Of a DNA stretch of 64,000 nt, positions 45,357 through 54,586 are shown one piece after another. Both the position numbers and the translations under genes were made by a program. Each line of letters opens with the position of its first letter. Position 1 is the first letter of the stretch. The notes below the pieces were generated by a model. It saw only the letters and a list, made by a program, of their open reading frames with translations. It did no database searches and was not told the DNA's origin. Origin of the DNA: Acidobacteriota bacterium (lineage in GTDB: Bacteria; Acidobacteriota; Terriglobia; UBA7540); the NCBI GenBank assembly GCA_021838785.1, contig JAKCCV010000006.1, forward strand, positions 1 to 64,000, in the 5' to 3' direction.

Positions 45357-47288
45357 ATGGGGAAGATTATCGGCATTGACTTAGGGACGACGAACTCGGT
45401 GGTAGCCGTGATGGAAGGTGGGACGCCCACGGTTATCACAAATCCGGAGGGCGGTCGGACCACGCCTTCGGTCGTGGCGTTTACGAAATCTGGAGAACGA
45501 CTGGTCGGTCAAGTCGCCAAGCGGCAAGCGATTACCAACCCCGAAAACACCATTTATTCCATTAAGCGCTTCATGGGGCGTCGCTACAGCGAAGTACAAA
45601 ATGAAATCAAGATGGTTCCCTACAAGGTGGTCGAGGGGCCGAGCGGCGACGCGCGGGTTGAGGCCCTGGGCAAGAGTTATTCTCCGCCGGAAATCTCCGC
45701 CATGATTTTGCAGAAGATGAAGGACGCCGCCGAGCAGTACCTTGGCCAGAAGGTCACGCAGGCGGTCATCACGGTTCCGGCTTATTTCAACGACGCGCAG
45801 CGGCAGGCAACCAAGGACGCGGGGCGCATCGCCGGGCTGGAGGTGCTGCGCATCGTCAACGAACCGACCGCGGCGGCGCTCGCCTACGGCCTCGACAAAA
45901 AGAAAGACGAGACGATTGCCGTCTATGACTTTGGCGGCGGCACATTTGACATCTCGATCCTGGAAGTCGGCGAAGGCGTGGTGGAAGTGAAATCCACCAA
46001 CGGCGACACGCATCTAGGCGGCGACGACATTGATAAACGCATCATGGACTGGATTGTGGAGGAATTCCGCAAGGACCAGGGCATTGATCTCTCGAAGGAC
46101 CGCATGGCCTTGCAGCGGCTCAAAGAAGCTGCCGAAAAGGCAAAGTGCGAGCTTTCGACGGTGCTCGAAACTGAAATCAATCTGCCGTTCATCACTGCGG
46201 ACGCTTCCGGTCCCAAGCACCTCAGCATGAAGCTGACGCGGGCGCGTTTTGAGCAGATGTGCGAGGACATTTTCCAACGCTCGGTGGGGCCGGTAAAGCA
46301 GGCGCTTCAGGACGCGGGGCTCGGGCCCGAGAAAATCAATGAAGTGGTTCTGGTGGGCGGCTCGACGCGCATTCCGCGCATTCAAGAGATTGTGAAGAAC
46401 CTGTTCGGAGGCAAGGAGCCGCACAAGGGCGTCAATCCGGATGAAGTTGTGGCGGTGGGGGCGGCGGTGCAGGCCGGTGTGCTGGGCGGAGAAGTGAAGG
46501 ACCTTCTGCTGCTGGACGTGACCCCGCTCACACTCGGCGTGGAAACCTTGGGCGGCGTGATGACGCCTTTGATTCCACGCAACACCACGATTCCAACGCG
46601 CAAGTCGGAGATCTTCTCAACGGCGGCCGACAACCAGACGTCGGTGGAAATCCACGTTTTGCAAGGCGAGCGACCGATGGCCAAGGACAACCGGACGCTC
46701 GGCAAGTTCCATCTGGTCGGTATTCCACCGGCTCCGCGTGGGCTGCCGCAGATCGAGGTCACTTTTGACATTGACGCCAACGGCATCCTGAACGTCTCGG
46801 CCAAGGACAAAGGAACGGGCCAGGAGCAGAAAATCACCATTACCTCCTCGAGTGGCCTCACCAAGGAGGAAGTGGAGCGGATGACCAAGGACGGCGACCT
46901 GCACGCGGACGAAGACCGTCGCCACAGAGAAGAAATCGAGGCCAAGAACCGCGCCGACTCGCTGGTCTATTCCGTCGAGAAGACGCTCAAGGAGAACCGC
47001 GGCAAGATCTCCGAAAGCGACGCCAAGAACATCGAGTCGGCGCTTGAGGAGGCCAAAAAGGCGCTTCAAGGCAGCGACATGAACCAGATCAACGCGGCGG
47101 TCGAGCGGTTGACGCAGGCCTCGCACAAGCTGGCGGAGGCCATGTACAAGCAGGCTGCGCCGGGACCGACCGGCGGCACGGGCGCGGGCGCTTCCGCCGG
47201 TCCTGCAGGCGGCGGCACCGGCGACAAAGCCAAGAGCGAAAGTGAAGTGATTGACGCGGAGGTTGTGGAAGGCGACGACAAAAAGTAG
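45357..47288 (+). CDS. dnaK: Chaperone DnaK (Hsp70)
   Basis: 643 residues. [35 protein letters not shown] and [17 protein letters not shown] are the Hsp70 ATPase signatures, and the substrate-binding domain follows, ending with a Gly-rich tail ([14 protein letters not shown]) and [11 protein letters not shown]. Folds and protects proteins with DnaJ and GrpE. GAGGAGG precedes the start. First gene of dnaK-(small)-dnaJ-hspR; grpE is not in the window. Confidence 0.98.
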   Translation: MGKIIGIDLGTTNSVVAVMEGGTPTVITNPEGGRTTPSVVAFTKSGERLVGQVAKRQAITNPENTIYSIKRFMGRRYSEVQNEIKMVPYKVVEGPSGDARVEALGKSYSPPEISAMILQKMKDAAEQYLGQKVTQAVITVPAYFNDAQRQATKDAGRIAGLEVLRIVNEPTAAALAYGLDKKKDETIAVYDFGGGTFDISILEVGEGVVEVKSTNGDTHLGGDDIDKRIMDWIVEEFRKDQGIDLSKDRMALQRLKEAAEKAKCELSTVLETEINLPFITADASGPKHLSMKLTRARFEQMCEDIFQRSVGPVKQALQDAGLGPEKINEVVLVGGSTRIPRIQEIVKNLFGGKEPHKGVNPDEVVAVGAAVQAGVLGGEVKDLLLLDVTPLTLGVETLGGVMTPLIPRNTTIPTRKSEIFSTAADNQTSVEIHVLQGERPMAKDNRTLGKFHLVGIPPAPRGLPQIEVTFDIDANGILNVSAKDKGTGQEQKITITSSSGLTKEEVERMTKDGDLHADEDRRHREEIEAKNRADSLVYSVEKTLKENRGKISESDAKNIESALEEAKKALQGSDMNQINAAVERLTQASHKLAEAMYKQAAPGPTGGTGAGASAGPAGGGTGDKAKSESEVIDAEVVEGDDKK

Positions 47289-47405
47289 GGGTTAGGGGAG
47301 ACAGGAGCCAGAAGTCAGAATAAAGGCAGGCCAAGGGCGCGATGCGTTGAGTTCTCCGCTTGGCCTTCATTCTCTCTTTTGACTTCTTTGTGCGAGGAGG
47401 CCAGA

Positions 47406-47621
47406 GTGAACCAATCAACAACAAACGTGCCTGGTGAATATCGTGCTCGAGTGGGGGTCGAATGCCCTCGCTGCCACCGAGGACAGTTTTTCGACCTCCA
47501 GCTCGAGCAGCCGATTACAGGTTCCGCGTCGGCGCTTGAGATTCGCCGGCACCTGGAGGCCTGGCTCGCTTCGCGCTGCCCCGACCACTTGGGCACGATT
47601 CTGAAGTACAGCAGGAATTGA
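47406..47621 (+). CDS. Small Cys-motif protein between dnaK and dnaJ
   Basis: 71 residues starting at GTG (VNQSTTNVPGEYRARVGVEC), with CPRCHRGQFFDLQLEQ and a later CPDHLG. The Cys/His spacing suits one zinc ion. GAGGAGG lies five bases upstream. It sits in place of grpE, but its small size and Cys motif exclude it from being grpE. Perhaps a redox- or zinc-linked partner of the chaperone operon. Confidence 0.6.
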   Translation: MNQSTTNVPGEYRARVGVECPRCHRGQFFDLQLEQPITGSASALEIRRHLEAWLASRCPDHLGTILKYSRN

Positions 47622-47702
47622 AGCAGTGAGGTCCATAAAGAGAGCACTGGCAGTTGCGTGCGTTGGGCTTCGCAATTGATCCCTTGCTCTCAAGCGGTTG
47701 TC

Positions 47703-48872
47703 ATGCCAGTGGGCGTCCAAAAAGACTACTACGCGACGCTGGGGGTTGACCGCAGCGCCAAGCCGGAGCAGATTCGCAAAGCTTACCGGCGGCTGGCGCG
47801 GAAGTACCATCCTGATTTCAATCCCGGCAACAAGCAGGCGGAAGAGAAGTTCAAGGAGATTCAGGAAGCTTACGACATTCTGAGCGACGAGAAGAAGCGC
47901 AAGATTTACGATCAGTTCGGCTTTTACGCGGACAACATTTCTGCCGGCGGCTATAACCCGGAGAGTGCTGCCGGCGCGGCGGCTGGCCCCACGGTTGACT
48001 TTTCGGGATTCGATTTTTCGGACTTTGGGGCCGCGGAGAGCAAAGGCCCCGGCTTTGGCTCTTCGATTCGGGATCTTTTTTCGCAATTCTTCCATCGGGA
48101 GAGCGAGCCCACCGAGGGCCCGGCGCGGGGGCATGATCTCGAGTATCACATGCACCTGGGCTTTTGGGATGCGATTCGCGGGACGCAAGTTCGCATCACC
48201 GTGGAGCGGGCCGAAGCCTGCGCCACCTGTCACGGCACCGGCCACGCCGCGGGTCCGGCCATCACCTGCACGGTTTGCGGCGGGACGGGCAAAACCACGC
48301 GTCAGGCGGGCGCCATGCGCTTTACGATTACCTGCCCGCGTTGCGGCGGCAGCGGTCGCGAGCGTCGTCCTTGTCCGACCTGCGGCGGCTCGGGACAAAT
48401 CCGCAAGCCGGAAACTTTCGACGTTCGCATCCCTCCCGGCGTGGATACCGGATCGCGCGTGCGGGTTCCGAACAAGGGCAACGCCGGCGTGGCGGGAGGT
48501 CCGCCCGGTGACCTCTACATCGTGACCGATGTTGAACCTCACCCTGTCTTCGAGCGCAAGGGCGATAACATTTACGTCAAGGTTCCGGTGACCATCACTG
48601 AGGCCGCGCTCGGCGCCAAAGTGGAGGTCCCGACGATTGACGGCCCCGCCACTATTAAGATTCCGCCGGGCACGCAAAGCGGGCAAAAGCTTCGACTGCG
48701 GGGCAAGGGCACACCGTCGCTTCGCGCCAACGTCCGGGGCGATCAGTTTGTGGAGGTTCATATTGTCACCCCCCGGGTCGCGGACGAGCGGAGCAAGCAA
48801 ATTTTGCGCGAACTCGCCAACCTGAATCCGGAAGATCCGCGTGCCGAGCTTCTGAAGCAAGGGGCGAGGTGA
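47703..48872 (+). CDS. dnaJ: Chaperone DnaJ (Hsp40)
   Basis: 389 residues. The J domain has the HPD motif ([12 protein letters not shown]), followed by a G/F-like Phe-rich linker, four zinc motifs [24 protein letters not shown] and CPTCGGSG, and C-terminal client-binding domains ([19 protein letters not shown]). Stimulates DnaK ATPase. The longer frame upstream is rejected in favour of ATG 47703. Confidence 0.96.
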   Translation: MPVGVQKDYYATLGVDRSAKPEQIRKAYRRLARKYHPDFNPGNKQAEEKFKEIQEAYDILSDEKKRKIYDQFGFYADNISAGGYNPESAAGAAAGPTVDFSGFDFSDFGAAESKGPGFGSSIRDLFSQFFHRESEPTEGPARGHDLEYHMHLGFWDAIRGTQVRITVERAEACATCHGTGHAAGPAITCTVCGGTGKTTRQAGAMRFTITCPRCGGSGRERRPCPTCGGSGQIRKPETFDVRIPPGVDTGSRVRVPNKGNAGVAGGPPGDLYIVTDVEPHPVFERKGDNIYVKVPVTITEAALGAKVEVPTIDGPATIKIPPGTQSGQKLRLRGKGTPSLRANVRGDQFVEVHIVTPRVADERSKQILRELANLNPEDPRAELLKQGAR

Positions 48873-48893
48873 CCGCGGGGCACGGTTCCTGAG

Positions 48894-49313
48894 ATGGCCA
48901 AACGCGGCAGAAAAACCCGGAGCAAGGCCGGCTACACGATTTCCGCCGTGGCCGAGATGTACAACATCCACCCGCAAACGCTGCGGCTTTATGAGCGCGA
49001 GGGTCTGCTTTCGCCCTCGCGCAGCCGGGGCAATACCCGGCTTTATGTCCAGGAGGATTTGGAAGTTCTGGAAACGATTCTCAAGTTGACGCGGGACCTG
49101 GGCGTCAACCTGGCAGGGGTTCAGATCATTCTGGATATGCGGCGCCGCATGGAGGATGCGCAGAGGCAAATGCAAGCCTTTGTCGAGTTCGTCCGCGACG
49201 AGCTTTTGAGCCGCCCAGGTGCGGCCGTCGAACCTGCCGCGGATGCGTTGGTTCACGTGGGCGCCCCTCACATCATAAGGGCGCGAGACCTGCGCCCGCG
49301 CAAGACCGGCTAG
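48894..49313 (+). CDS. hspR: HspR-like MerR-family heat-shock repressor
   Basis: 139 residues. A winged helix-turn-helix (YTISAVAEMYNIHPQTLRLY, then EREGLLSPSRSRGNTRLY) and a coiled-coil region (LDMRRRMEDAQRQMQAF). HspR proteins sit behind dnaJ in Actinobacteria, Deinococcus and others and repress the dnaK operon together with DnaK as corepressor. The position here is that of HspR. Operator not located. Confidence 0.85.
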   Translation: MAKRGRKTRSKAGYTISAVAEMYNIHPQTLRLYEREGLLSPSRSRGNTRLYVQEDLEVLETILKLTRDLGVNLAGVQIILDMRRRMEDAQRQMQAFVEFVRDELLSRPGAAVEPAADALVHVGAPHIIRARDLRPRKTG

Positions 49314-49499
49314 CCCGCCGAGACCCCCGCCCTCGTTACCCTCCACGAAAGCGGCCCTCCGATTGAATCTTGGTCAGGCATGTGCTTTAGCTTCGTTGCC
49401 CAAGGGTCCGCCGTAAGATGGCCAGCAAGGGTATAATGCTCCGTCGCGGTGCGGCCCAGGACGATGGGGCCTGGATGGAGTTCAACCAAGGAGGGCTTG

Positions 49500-50759
49500 A
49501 TGAAGCGGTGGCACGGTGTACTTGCGATTTGCCTGGCACTCACTATCACGGTCCAGGTAGCGGTAGCAACGAAGCGCGGAAGCGCGGACCTCTGGGTGGG
49601 AAGCTGGGCCACGGCGGAGCAAGTCCCCGAGTCTGCCAATGCTCTTCCTCCCGCCGAACTGCGAGACGCCACCTTGCGCCAGATTGTGCATTTATCCATC
49701 GGCGGGAAATGGCTGCGCATCGTCTTCTCCAATGCCTTTGGCCGGACATCGCTCCGTCTGACGTCGGCGCATATTGCGGCGGCCGTTGCGCCCGGCTCCT
49801 CCAAGATTGAAGTTTCGACCGACCGGCCTCTAACCTTTTCCGGCGGCCCGGACGTCGTCATCCCCGCGGGTGCCGAATATGTGTCCGATCCGGTGGCATT
49901 CGATGCGGCGCCGCTTTCCAACCTTGCCATTACGATTCACATTGCCCAGCCCGCCCAAGGTGAGACCAGCCATCCGGGCTCCCGGGCCACTTCCTATCTT
50001 GTCGCGGGCGACCACGTCACCGAGGCCGCCCTGCCGCGCGCGACGAAATTTGACCACTGGTTTTACATCGCGGGGGTGGAGGTATTGGCCCCGCCCCAAG
50101 CCGCTGCCATTGTAGCGCTGGGCGATTCCATCACCGACGGTCACGCCTCAACCACCAATGGAAACAACCGCTGGCCCGACGATTTGGCGCGCCGCCTCCT
50201 CTACGCCATGCCCAACCGGCCGCTCGGCGTGCTCAATGAAGGCATCGGCGGCAACCGCTTGCTGCACGACGGCCTAGGACCCAATGCCCTGGCCCGCTTT
50301 GACCGCGACGTGCTCGCCCAGCCCGGCGTTCGCTATCTCATCGTGCTCGAGGGCATCAACGATATTGGAACCTTCGGCCTTATGGGCCATCGGTCGCCGG
50401 CCGCGCATCGCGCCTTGGTGCGCAGAATCATCGGCGCGTATCGGCAAATCATCTTGCGCGCCCACGAGCACGGCATCCGTGTGTTCGGCGGCACCATCAC
50501 ACCGTTTGTCGGTTCTGACTATTATCATCCGGGCCCGCTGAGCGAGGCGGACCGACAGGCAGTCAATCGCTGGATTCGCGCCCCCGGCCATTTTGATGGC
50601 GTGATTGATTTTGACAAAGTGCTGCGCGACCCCATGCAGCCCGACCGCTTGCTGCCGGCGTACGATTCGGGCGACCACCTGCACCCGTCTCCGCGAGGGT
50701 ATCAGGCGATGGCCAACGCGATTCCGCTTTCACTGTTTAGCCCATCAGCCTCGCGGTAA
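49500..50759 (+). CDS. Secreted SGNH/GDSL hydrolase
   Basis: 419 residues. Signal peptide MKRWHGVLAICLALTITVQVAVA. Block I has ALGDSITDG (nucleophile Ser), block III EGINDIG (Asn) and block V SGDHLHPSPRGY (Asp-His). The first 200 residues form a jelly-roll-like domain. A typical carbohydrate-active esterase of Acidobacteriota, probably acting on acetylated polysaccharides or lipids; substrate unknown. Excellent ribosome site AAGGAGG seven bases before ATG. Confidence 0.9.
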   Translation: MKRWHGVLAICLALTITVQVAVATKRGSADLWVGSWATAEQVPESANALPPAELRDATLRQIVHLSIGGKWLRIVFSNAFGRTSLRLTSAHIAAAVAPGSSKIEVSTDRPLTFSGGPDVVIPAGAEYVSDPVAFDAAPLSNLAITIHIAQPAQGETSHPGSRATSYLVAGDHVTEAALPRATKFDHWFYIAGVEVLAPPQAAAIVALGDSITDGHASTTNGNNRWPDDLARRLLYAMPNRPLGVLNEGIGGNRLLHDGLGPNALARFDRDVLAQPGVRYLIVLEGINDIGTFGLMGHRSPAAHRALVRRIIGAYRQIILRAHEHGIRVFGGTITPFVGSDYYHPGPLSEADRQAVNRWIRAPGHFDGVIDFDKVLRDPMQPDRLLPAYDSGDHLHPSPRGYQAMANAIPLSLFSPSASR

Positions 50760-50825
50760 GGCTGAATGCGGAGGGAGCGCTGGAACCCGGGCGACATCGT
50801 TCGCGGATAGGTTCTTCAAATCTCT

Positions 50826-51521
50826 TCACAGCGGAGAAGACACTGGAAAGGACGCACGGAATGGCGGCCGTGCCTGCTGCGGAACCACATACCTGATGTA
50901 ATGGCCGGGCGACAGACGATCGTGGAGCGTTCGCCATAGGTGCTGGGGAGCCAAACCGAAAATCAAATTGCCCGGCTTCCGTTCGGAATACCAAGCCCCA
51001 TGGTCCATCTCATTCTCTAGCTGGCCAGGCGCCCACTGCGCCCGCCCCAGAAATAGGCGTAGCTTGGACGATGGCTTGCGTTTTTCCAGTTGGGCGACAA
51101 TCAATCGAGAATCAAAGGTGAGGTAAACGTCGTCATAGAGCCTCAAGGCGTGGCGGGGAGCTTCAGAAGTCCGAAAGATGAGCGACGGCACGTGAACGTC
51201 CACGGGGCCACCAAAAAACGCCCTGGCCGTTTGGGTTTTTAGCCGCGGCGCGTGGGGAAATATTTTGCCAAGTGGCACGCGAGCCGGTTTGTTAATAATC
51301 AACCCCACGACCAGCGGAAAGTCGGTGCGCGGCAACATCAGAACCACGGAACGCTCAAAAAAGGGGTCAAGGATTTCGCGCCGCGCCACCAGGAAGAGCA
51401 GTTGACTTTGTTTCGGCGTTCGAGCGGCTTGGGCCAGGAGCACAAACAAACTGAGCTGAGCGCATGCCAAAAACCCACTGAAAAGCTTCGCAAAACCGAA
51501 CGGACGCTTGCGGACACTCAT
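50826..51521 (-). CDS. YqgE/AlgH (UPF0301) family protein with an export signal
   Basis: 231 residues. FLVARREILDPFFERSVVLM, then PLVVGLIINKPARVPLGKIF, FFGGPV and LIFGLAPQHLW show the AlgH fold. Ordinary AlgH proteins are cytoplasmic with no signal; this one begins MSVRKRPFGFAKLFSGFLAC followed by AQLSLFVLLAQAA, a good Sec signal peptide, so it seems exported. ATG 51521; the frame is open further upstream but without a reasonable start. Confidence 0.82.
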   Translation of the reverse strand: MSVRKRPFGFAKLFSGFLACAQLSLFVLLAQAARTPKQSQLLFLVARREILDPFFERSVVLMLPRTDFPLVVGLIINKPARVPLGKIFPHAPRLKTQTARAFFGGPVDVHVPSLIFRTSEAPRHALRLYDDVYLTFDSRLIVAQLEKRKPSSKLRLFLGRAQWAPGQLENEMDHGAWYSERKPGNLIFGLAPQHLWRTLHDRLSPGHYIRYVVPQQARPPFRASFPVSSPL

Positions 51522-51740
51522 GGGTTCTTTGACCCGGTTGACACGATGCCTTCGAGGCGGAACGAACTCTAGCGGCCGTTTTGCCTCTTTATTCCGTTTC
51601 CCCTGACGACTCCTCACCCTCCTCCGACGGCGATGGAAGTCTGCGCCGCGCGTCGGAAGGATGTATCGCTCCCATCGGCTGTTACCCTGACGGTTTCACT
51701 ATACCACGCAGATGGCCAGGCGGAAATCCCTCTCGTCTCA

Positions 51741-51763
51741 TCGGTAGATTACCCATCTACCGA
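51741..51763. repeat. Perfect 9-bp hairpin in the spacer before the HD-GYP gene
   Basis: TCGGTAGAT, five-base loop, ATCTACCGA. No T run on either side, so a terminator is not clear; it may be a binding site or an RNA stem. The 460 bases from 51522 to 51983 contain no gene; the rest of the spacer shows only the promoter at 51808. Confidence 0.5.
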
Positions 51764-51807
51764 CCCGACAACGGCAAGCAATCTCGATGGCCCCAACTGA
51801 AATATAC

Positions 51808-51836
51808 TTGATTTATATTAGCTATTGTGATACTAA
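51808..51836 (+). promoter_or_regulatory. Promoter of the HD-GYP-PilZ gene
   Basis: TTGATT (51808-51813), 17-base spacer, TACTAA (51831-51836). About 145 bases of leader would follow. Confidence 0.5.
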
Positions 51837-51983
51837 GGCGTCGGAGGGAATTCACGGCCGGGGCCATCCCCGTGTGGGACTGGCCAGCAACGCGGGTCAC
51901 AAATAGGGGCGGCGCCGGCTGAAGCCGTGGGCCAGCCGCTGCTCTGAATCGCGAAAGACCGAATCCCGCGCCAGGAGGAGCCA

Positions 51984-52937
51984 TTGATTCCATCCGAAAC
52001 CGCCCTCCAGGAAAACACGCATGACCACGAAGCCGCTTTGCGGCTGATTGAGCTGACCTATGATGAAACCCTGCGCGCCCTGGGCGCAGCGCTCGATCTG
52101 AGAGACACCGAAACCGCCGGCCACTCCGAGCGCGTCACTCGATATTCACTCCAAATTGCCAGGGCCATGAATTATTCGAGCGAGGAATTGACGCAGCTCG
52201 CGCGCGGCGCCTATCTGCACGACATCGGAAAGATTGGCATTCCCGACTCGATTCTGCGCAAAGAAGGGCCGCTGTCGCCCGAAGAAGTTGAAATCATGCA
52301 GACCCACGTCCAAATCGGCTACGAGCTGGTCAAGCAGATTGCCTTTTTGGCTCCGGCCGCCGAAATCATTTTGGCGCATCACGAGCGGCACGATGGTTCT
52401 GGCTATCCTCGCGGTTTGCGCGGCGATGAGATTCCCTTGGGCGCGCGCGTTTTTGCGGTGGCCGACTCCCTGGACGCCATGACCTCCGATCGGCCTTATC
52501 GCCGTGCCCGCGCGTTCGATGCCGCCCGCGACGAGATCGAGCGCGAGGCGGGCCGCCAGTTTGATCCTGCCGTGGTCAAGGCTTTTCTCTCCATTCCGGA
52601 CTACGCCATGCGGGGGAGCGTGCTTCGGGAGCGAAGGCGATCGGCGCGGCTGCCCCTTCGGACCCTCGTGAATTGCCGCACTCGGAATGACGAATTCCTC
52701 TCCACTAGTTGGGATTTGAGCGAGACAGGGATTTCCTTTACGAGCCGCCATCGGGTAGATATTGGACAGGAGGTGGAGCTGGAGTTTAGCCTTCCCCCAG
52801 CCTCCAACCGGCTCCGAGCCCGCGCCAAGGTCGCGCGCCGGGAATTACCGGACCGCTTGGCAGCTCAATTTGTGGCCATATCGCCTCCCGACCGCCAAAC
52901 GATTCGTCACTATATCGCCGAACGCATCCGGTTGTAA
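51984..52937 (+). CDS. HD-GYP phosphodiesterase fused to PilZ
   Basis: 317 residues. An HD-GYP domain covers about 10-200: His79-Asp80 in LHDIGKIGIPD and HHERHDGSGYP (His132, His133, Asp137, then the GYP). It would hydrolyse cyclic-di-GMP to pGpG or GMP. From about 210, RERRRSARLPL and DLSETGISF are the RxxxR and (D/N)xSxxG of a PilZ domain that binds cyclic-di-GMP. TTG 51984 follows GGAGGAG at a suitable distance. The fusion would let the enzyme sense its own substrate. Confidence 0.92.
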   Translation: MIPSETALQENTHDHEAALRLIELTYDETLRALGAALDLRDTETAGHSERVTRYSLQIARAMNYSSEELTQLARGAYLHDIGKIGIPDSILRKEGPLSPEEVEIMQTHVQIGYELVKQIAFLAPAAEIILAHHERHDGSGYPRGLRGDEIPLGARVFAVADSLDAMTSDRPYRRARAFDAARDEIEREAGRQFDPAVVKAFLSIPDYAMRGSVLRERRRSARLPLRTLVNCRTRNDEFLSTSWDLSETGISFTSRHRVDIGQEVELEFSLPPASNRLRARAKVARRELPDRLAAQFVAISPPDRQTIRHYIAERIRL

Positions 52938-53225
52938 CCCCGTCCGTCTTGGATCGCAGGCAGGATGAGCTGCAACGCCATCCCGCGCCGTCGCTTTCGG
53001 CTGCTATAATTGGAAATTTGTGCAGGAAATAACAAGGCGCGATGCCATGGCTGCGGAGCACCGTCCAGGACGCGAGGGGCTGGCTGCCTGCGGCCCGAAT
53101 TTTTTTCACGAATTCTGAGTATTTGAGCGGTTGCGCATGGGCCACGTTGAGTTTACGCGCTTTTTACAAACGCCAGAAACCTGGCTTGACCCGCAGCCGT
53201 CTAATCCAATTTGGAGTCATTGGAG

Positions 53226-54449
53226 ATGAAAAATCATCGTCTTTGGATTTGGGGCGTTGTAGCCAGCACCCTGCTAATGGGAGGGGGCAAGCCAATCGCG
53301 GCGGCGGCGCAATCGGCGGCGCCGGCCATCGGGGTGGTCACGGCCGCTAGTGCCGGCCAATTTACGCTGCGCACCGATGCAGGTTCCAATGTGACCGTCC
53401 AGGTTCCATCTGGAATACTGATTTTAAGGGTGCCAGCCGGAGCCAAAAACCTGAGTTCGGCCGTGAGAATTCCGGCAAGCGCGATAACCGTCGGCGACCG
53501 CGTATTGGTTCGGGGAAACGCCTCGTCCGCTCAGCCGAGCACCCTCACGGCTACCTCCATCATCGTGATGACGAAAACGGATATTCAGAAAGAGCACGAG
53601 GCGGAGCGATTGGAATGGCAAAAGCACGGCATCGCCGGAGTGGTGCATGCCGTCAATCCAGCCACCCACCAAATCACGCTTGCTGTCCCTAACGTGCCCC
53701 CGACGCCCGCAAATCCGACGCATCTTGTGACCCTGACTTTGGCTCCCCAGGCGACTCTGCTCCGCTATGCGCCGGATTCGGTGAAGTTCAGTGATGCCAA
53801 ACCGGGCACCTTCGACCAAATTCGCCCCGGTGATCAGGTTCGCGCTCTCGGAGCCTTGAATCCGAGCGGAGATGCATTCACGGCGCGTGAGGTCGTTTCA
53901 GGAACGTTCCGCAATATTGGAGTCACCGCGTTATCGGTGAACACTGCTAATCGCACCCTGGAGGTTAAGGACCTGGCGACCGGCAAGCCACTGCTCGTCA
54001 GAATTGATTCCGACACCAAAATGCACACGCTGCCGCCGTACGTCGCCATGATGATCGCGCGGTTTAACTCCGGAAACGGTGGCAGGGAAGGGCATGGGGC
54101 CGGAGGGGGCGCTCATCCTCCGCACGCGACGGGCTTTGTTCGCCCTGGGGCCTCCGCTGGAGGCTTCCGTGGAGGGCCGGGTGGCCCGCCAGGCGACTTC
54201 AACGCCATGCTCAACCGGACTCCAGTTCTTTCCCTCAGTGACATCAAGCCCGGCGAGCCACTGATTGTGGTGAGCACACAAGGAGCCAAGCCCGGCGAGG
54301 TGACGGCCATCGCCGTCTTGGCCGGGGTCGCACCCATTCTGGAGGCACGGCCCAAAGGGAGCAAGCAAGTGAGGCTGGGCCCGTGGAATCTCAGCATTGG
54401 CGGAGGTGGCGGAGGTGAGAGTGAAAGCGGCTTGAGCGGTGGGCCTTAA
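53226..54449 (+). CDS. Secreted DUF5666-like protein with Gly-rich region
   Basis: 407 residues. Signal peptide MKNHRLWIWGVVASTLLMGG followed by two or more DUF5666-type beta-barrel repeats (GVVTAASAGQFTLRTDAGSN; GVVHAVNPATHQITLAVPNV; RPGDQVRALGALNPSG). A Gly/His-rich stretch (GGREGHGAGGGAHPPHA) follows near 287. Periplasmic or secreted. Reads next to the Oar-like receptor on the same strand, 137 bases apart. Function of the family is unknown. The spacer 52938-53225 is empty. Confidence 0.75.
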   Translation: MKNHRLWIWGVVASTLLMGGGKPIAAAAQSAAPAIGVVTAASAGQFTLRTDAGSNVTVQVPSGILILRVPAGAKNLSSAVRIPASAITVGDRVLVRGNASSAQPSTLTATSIIVMTKTDIQKEHEAERLEWQKHGIAGVVHAVNPATHQITLAVPNVPPTPANPTHLVTLTLAPQATLLRYAPDSVKFSDAKPGTFDQIRPGDQVRALGALNPSGDAFTAREVVSGTFRNIGVTALSVNTANRTLEVKDLATGKPLLVRIDSDTKMHTLPPYVAMMIARFNSGNGGREGHGAGGGAHPPHATGFVRPGASAGGFRGGPGGPPGDFNAMLNRTPVLSLSDIKPGEPLIVVSTQGAKPGEVTAIAVLAGVAPILEARPKGSKQVRLGPWNLSIGGGGGGESESGLSGGP

Positions 54450-54586
54450 CCCGGCCTCGTAAGGATGCGTCCGGAGCTAGACTTGACGAAAGAAGCTGGT
54501 ACTAACCTCATGGGCTGGCGGTTGTCCGTGGCAATTGTTGGAACGGGTTTCATGGAGCTTACGCAGGATAATGTGGGAGGTTCAGA

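Noticed and set aside
47415-49346. 643-codon minus-strand frame under dnaJ and hspR
   Set aside because: Shadow of dnaJ in a GC-rich region; no recognisable domain.
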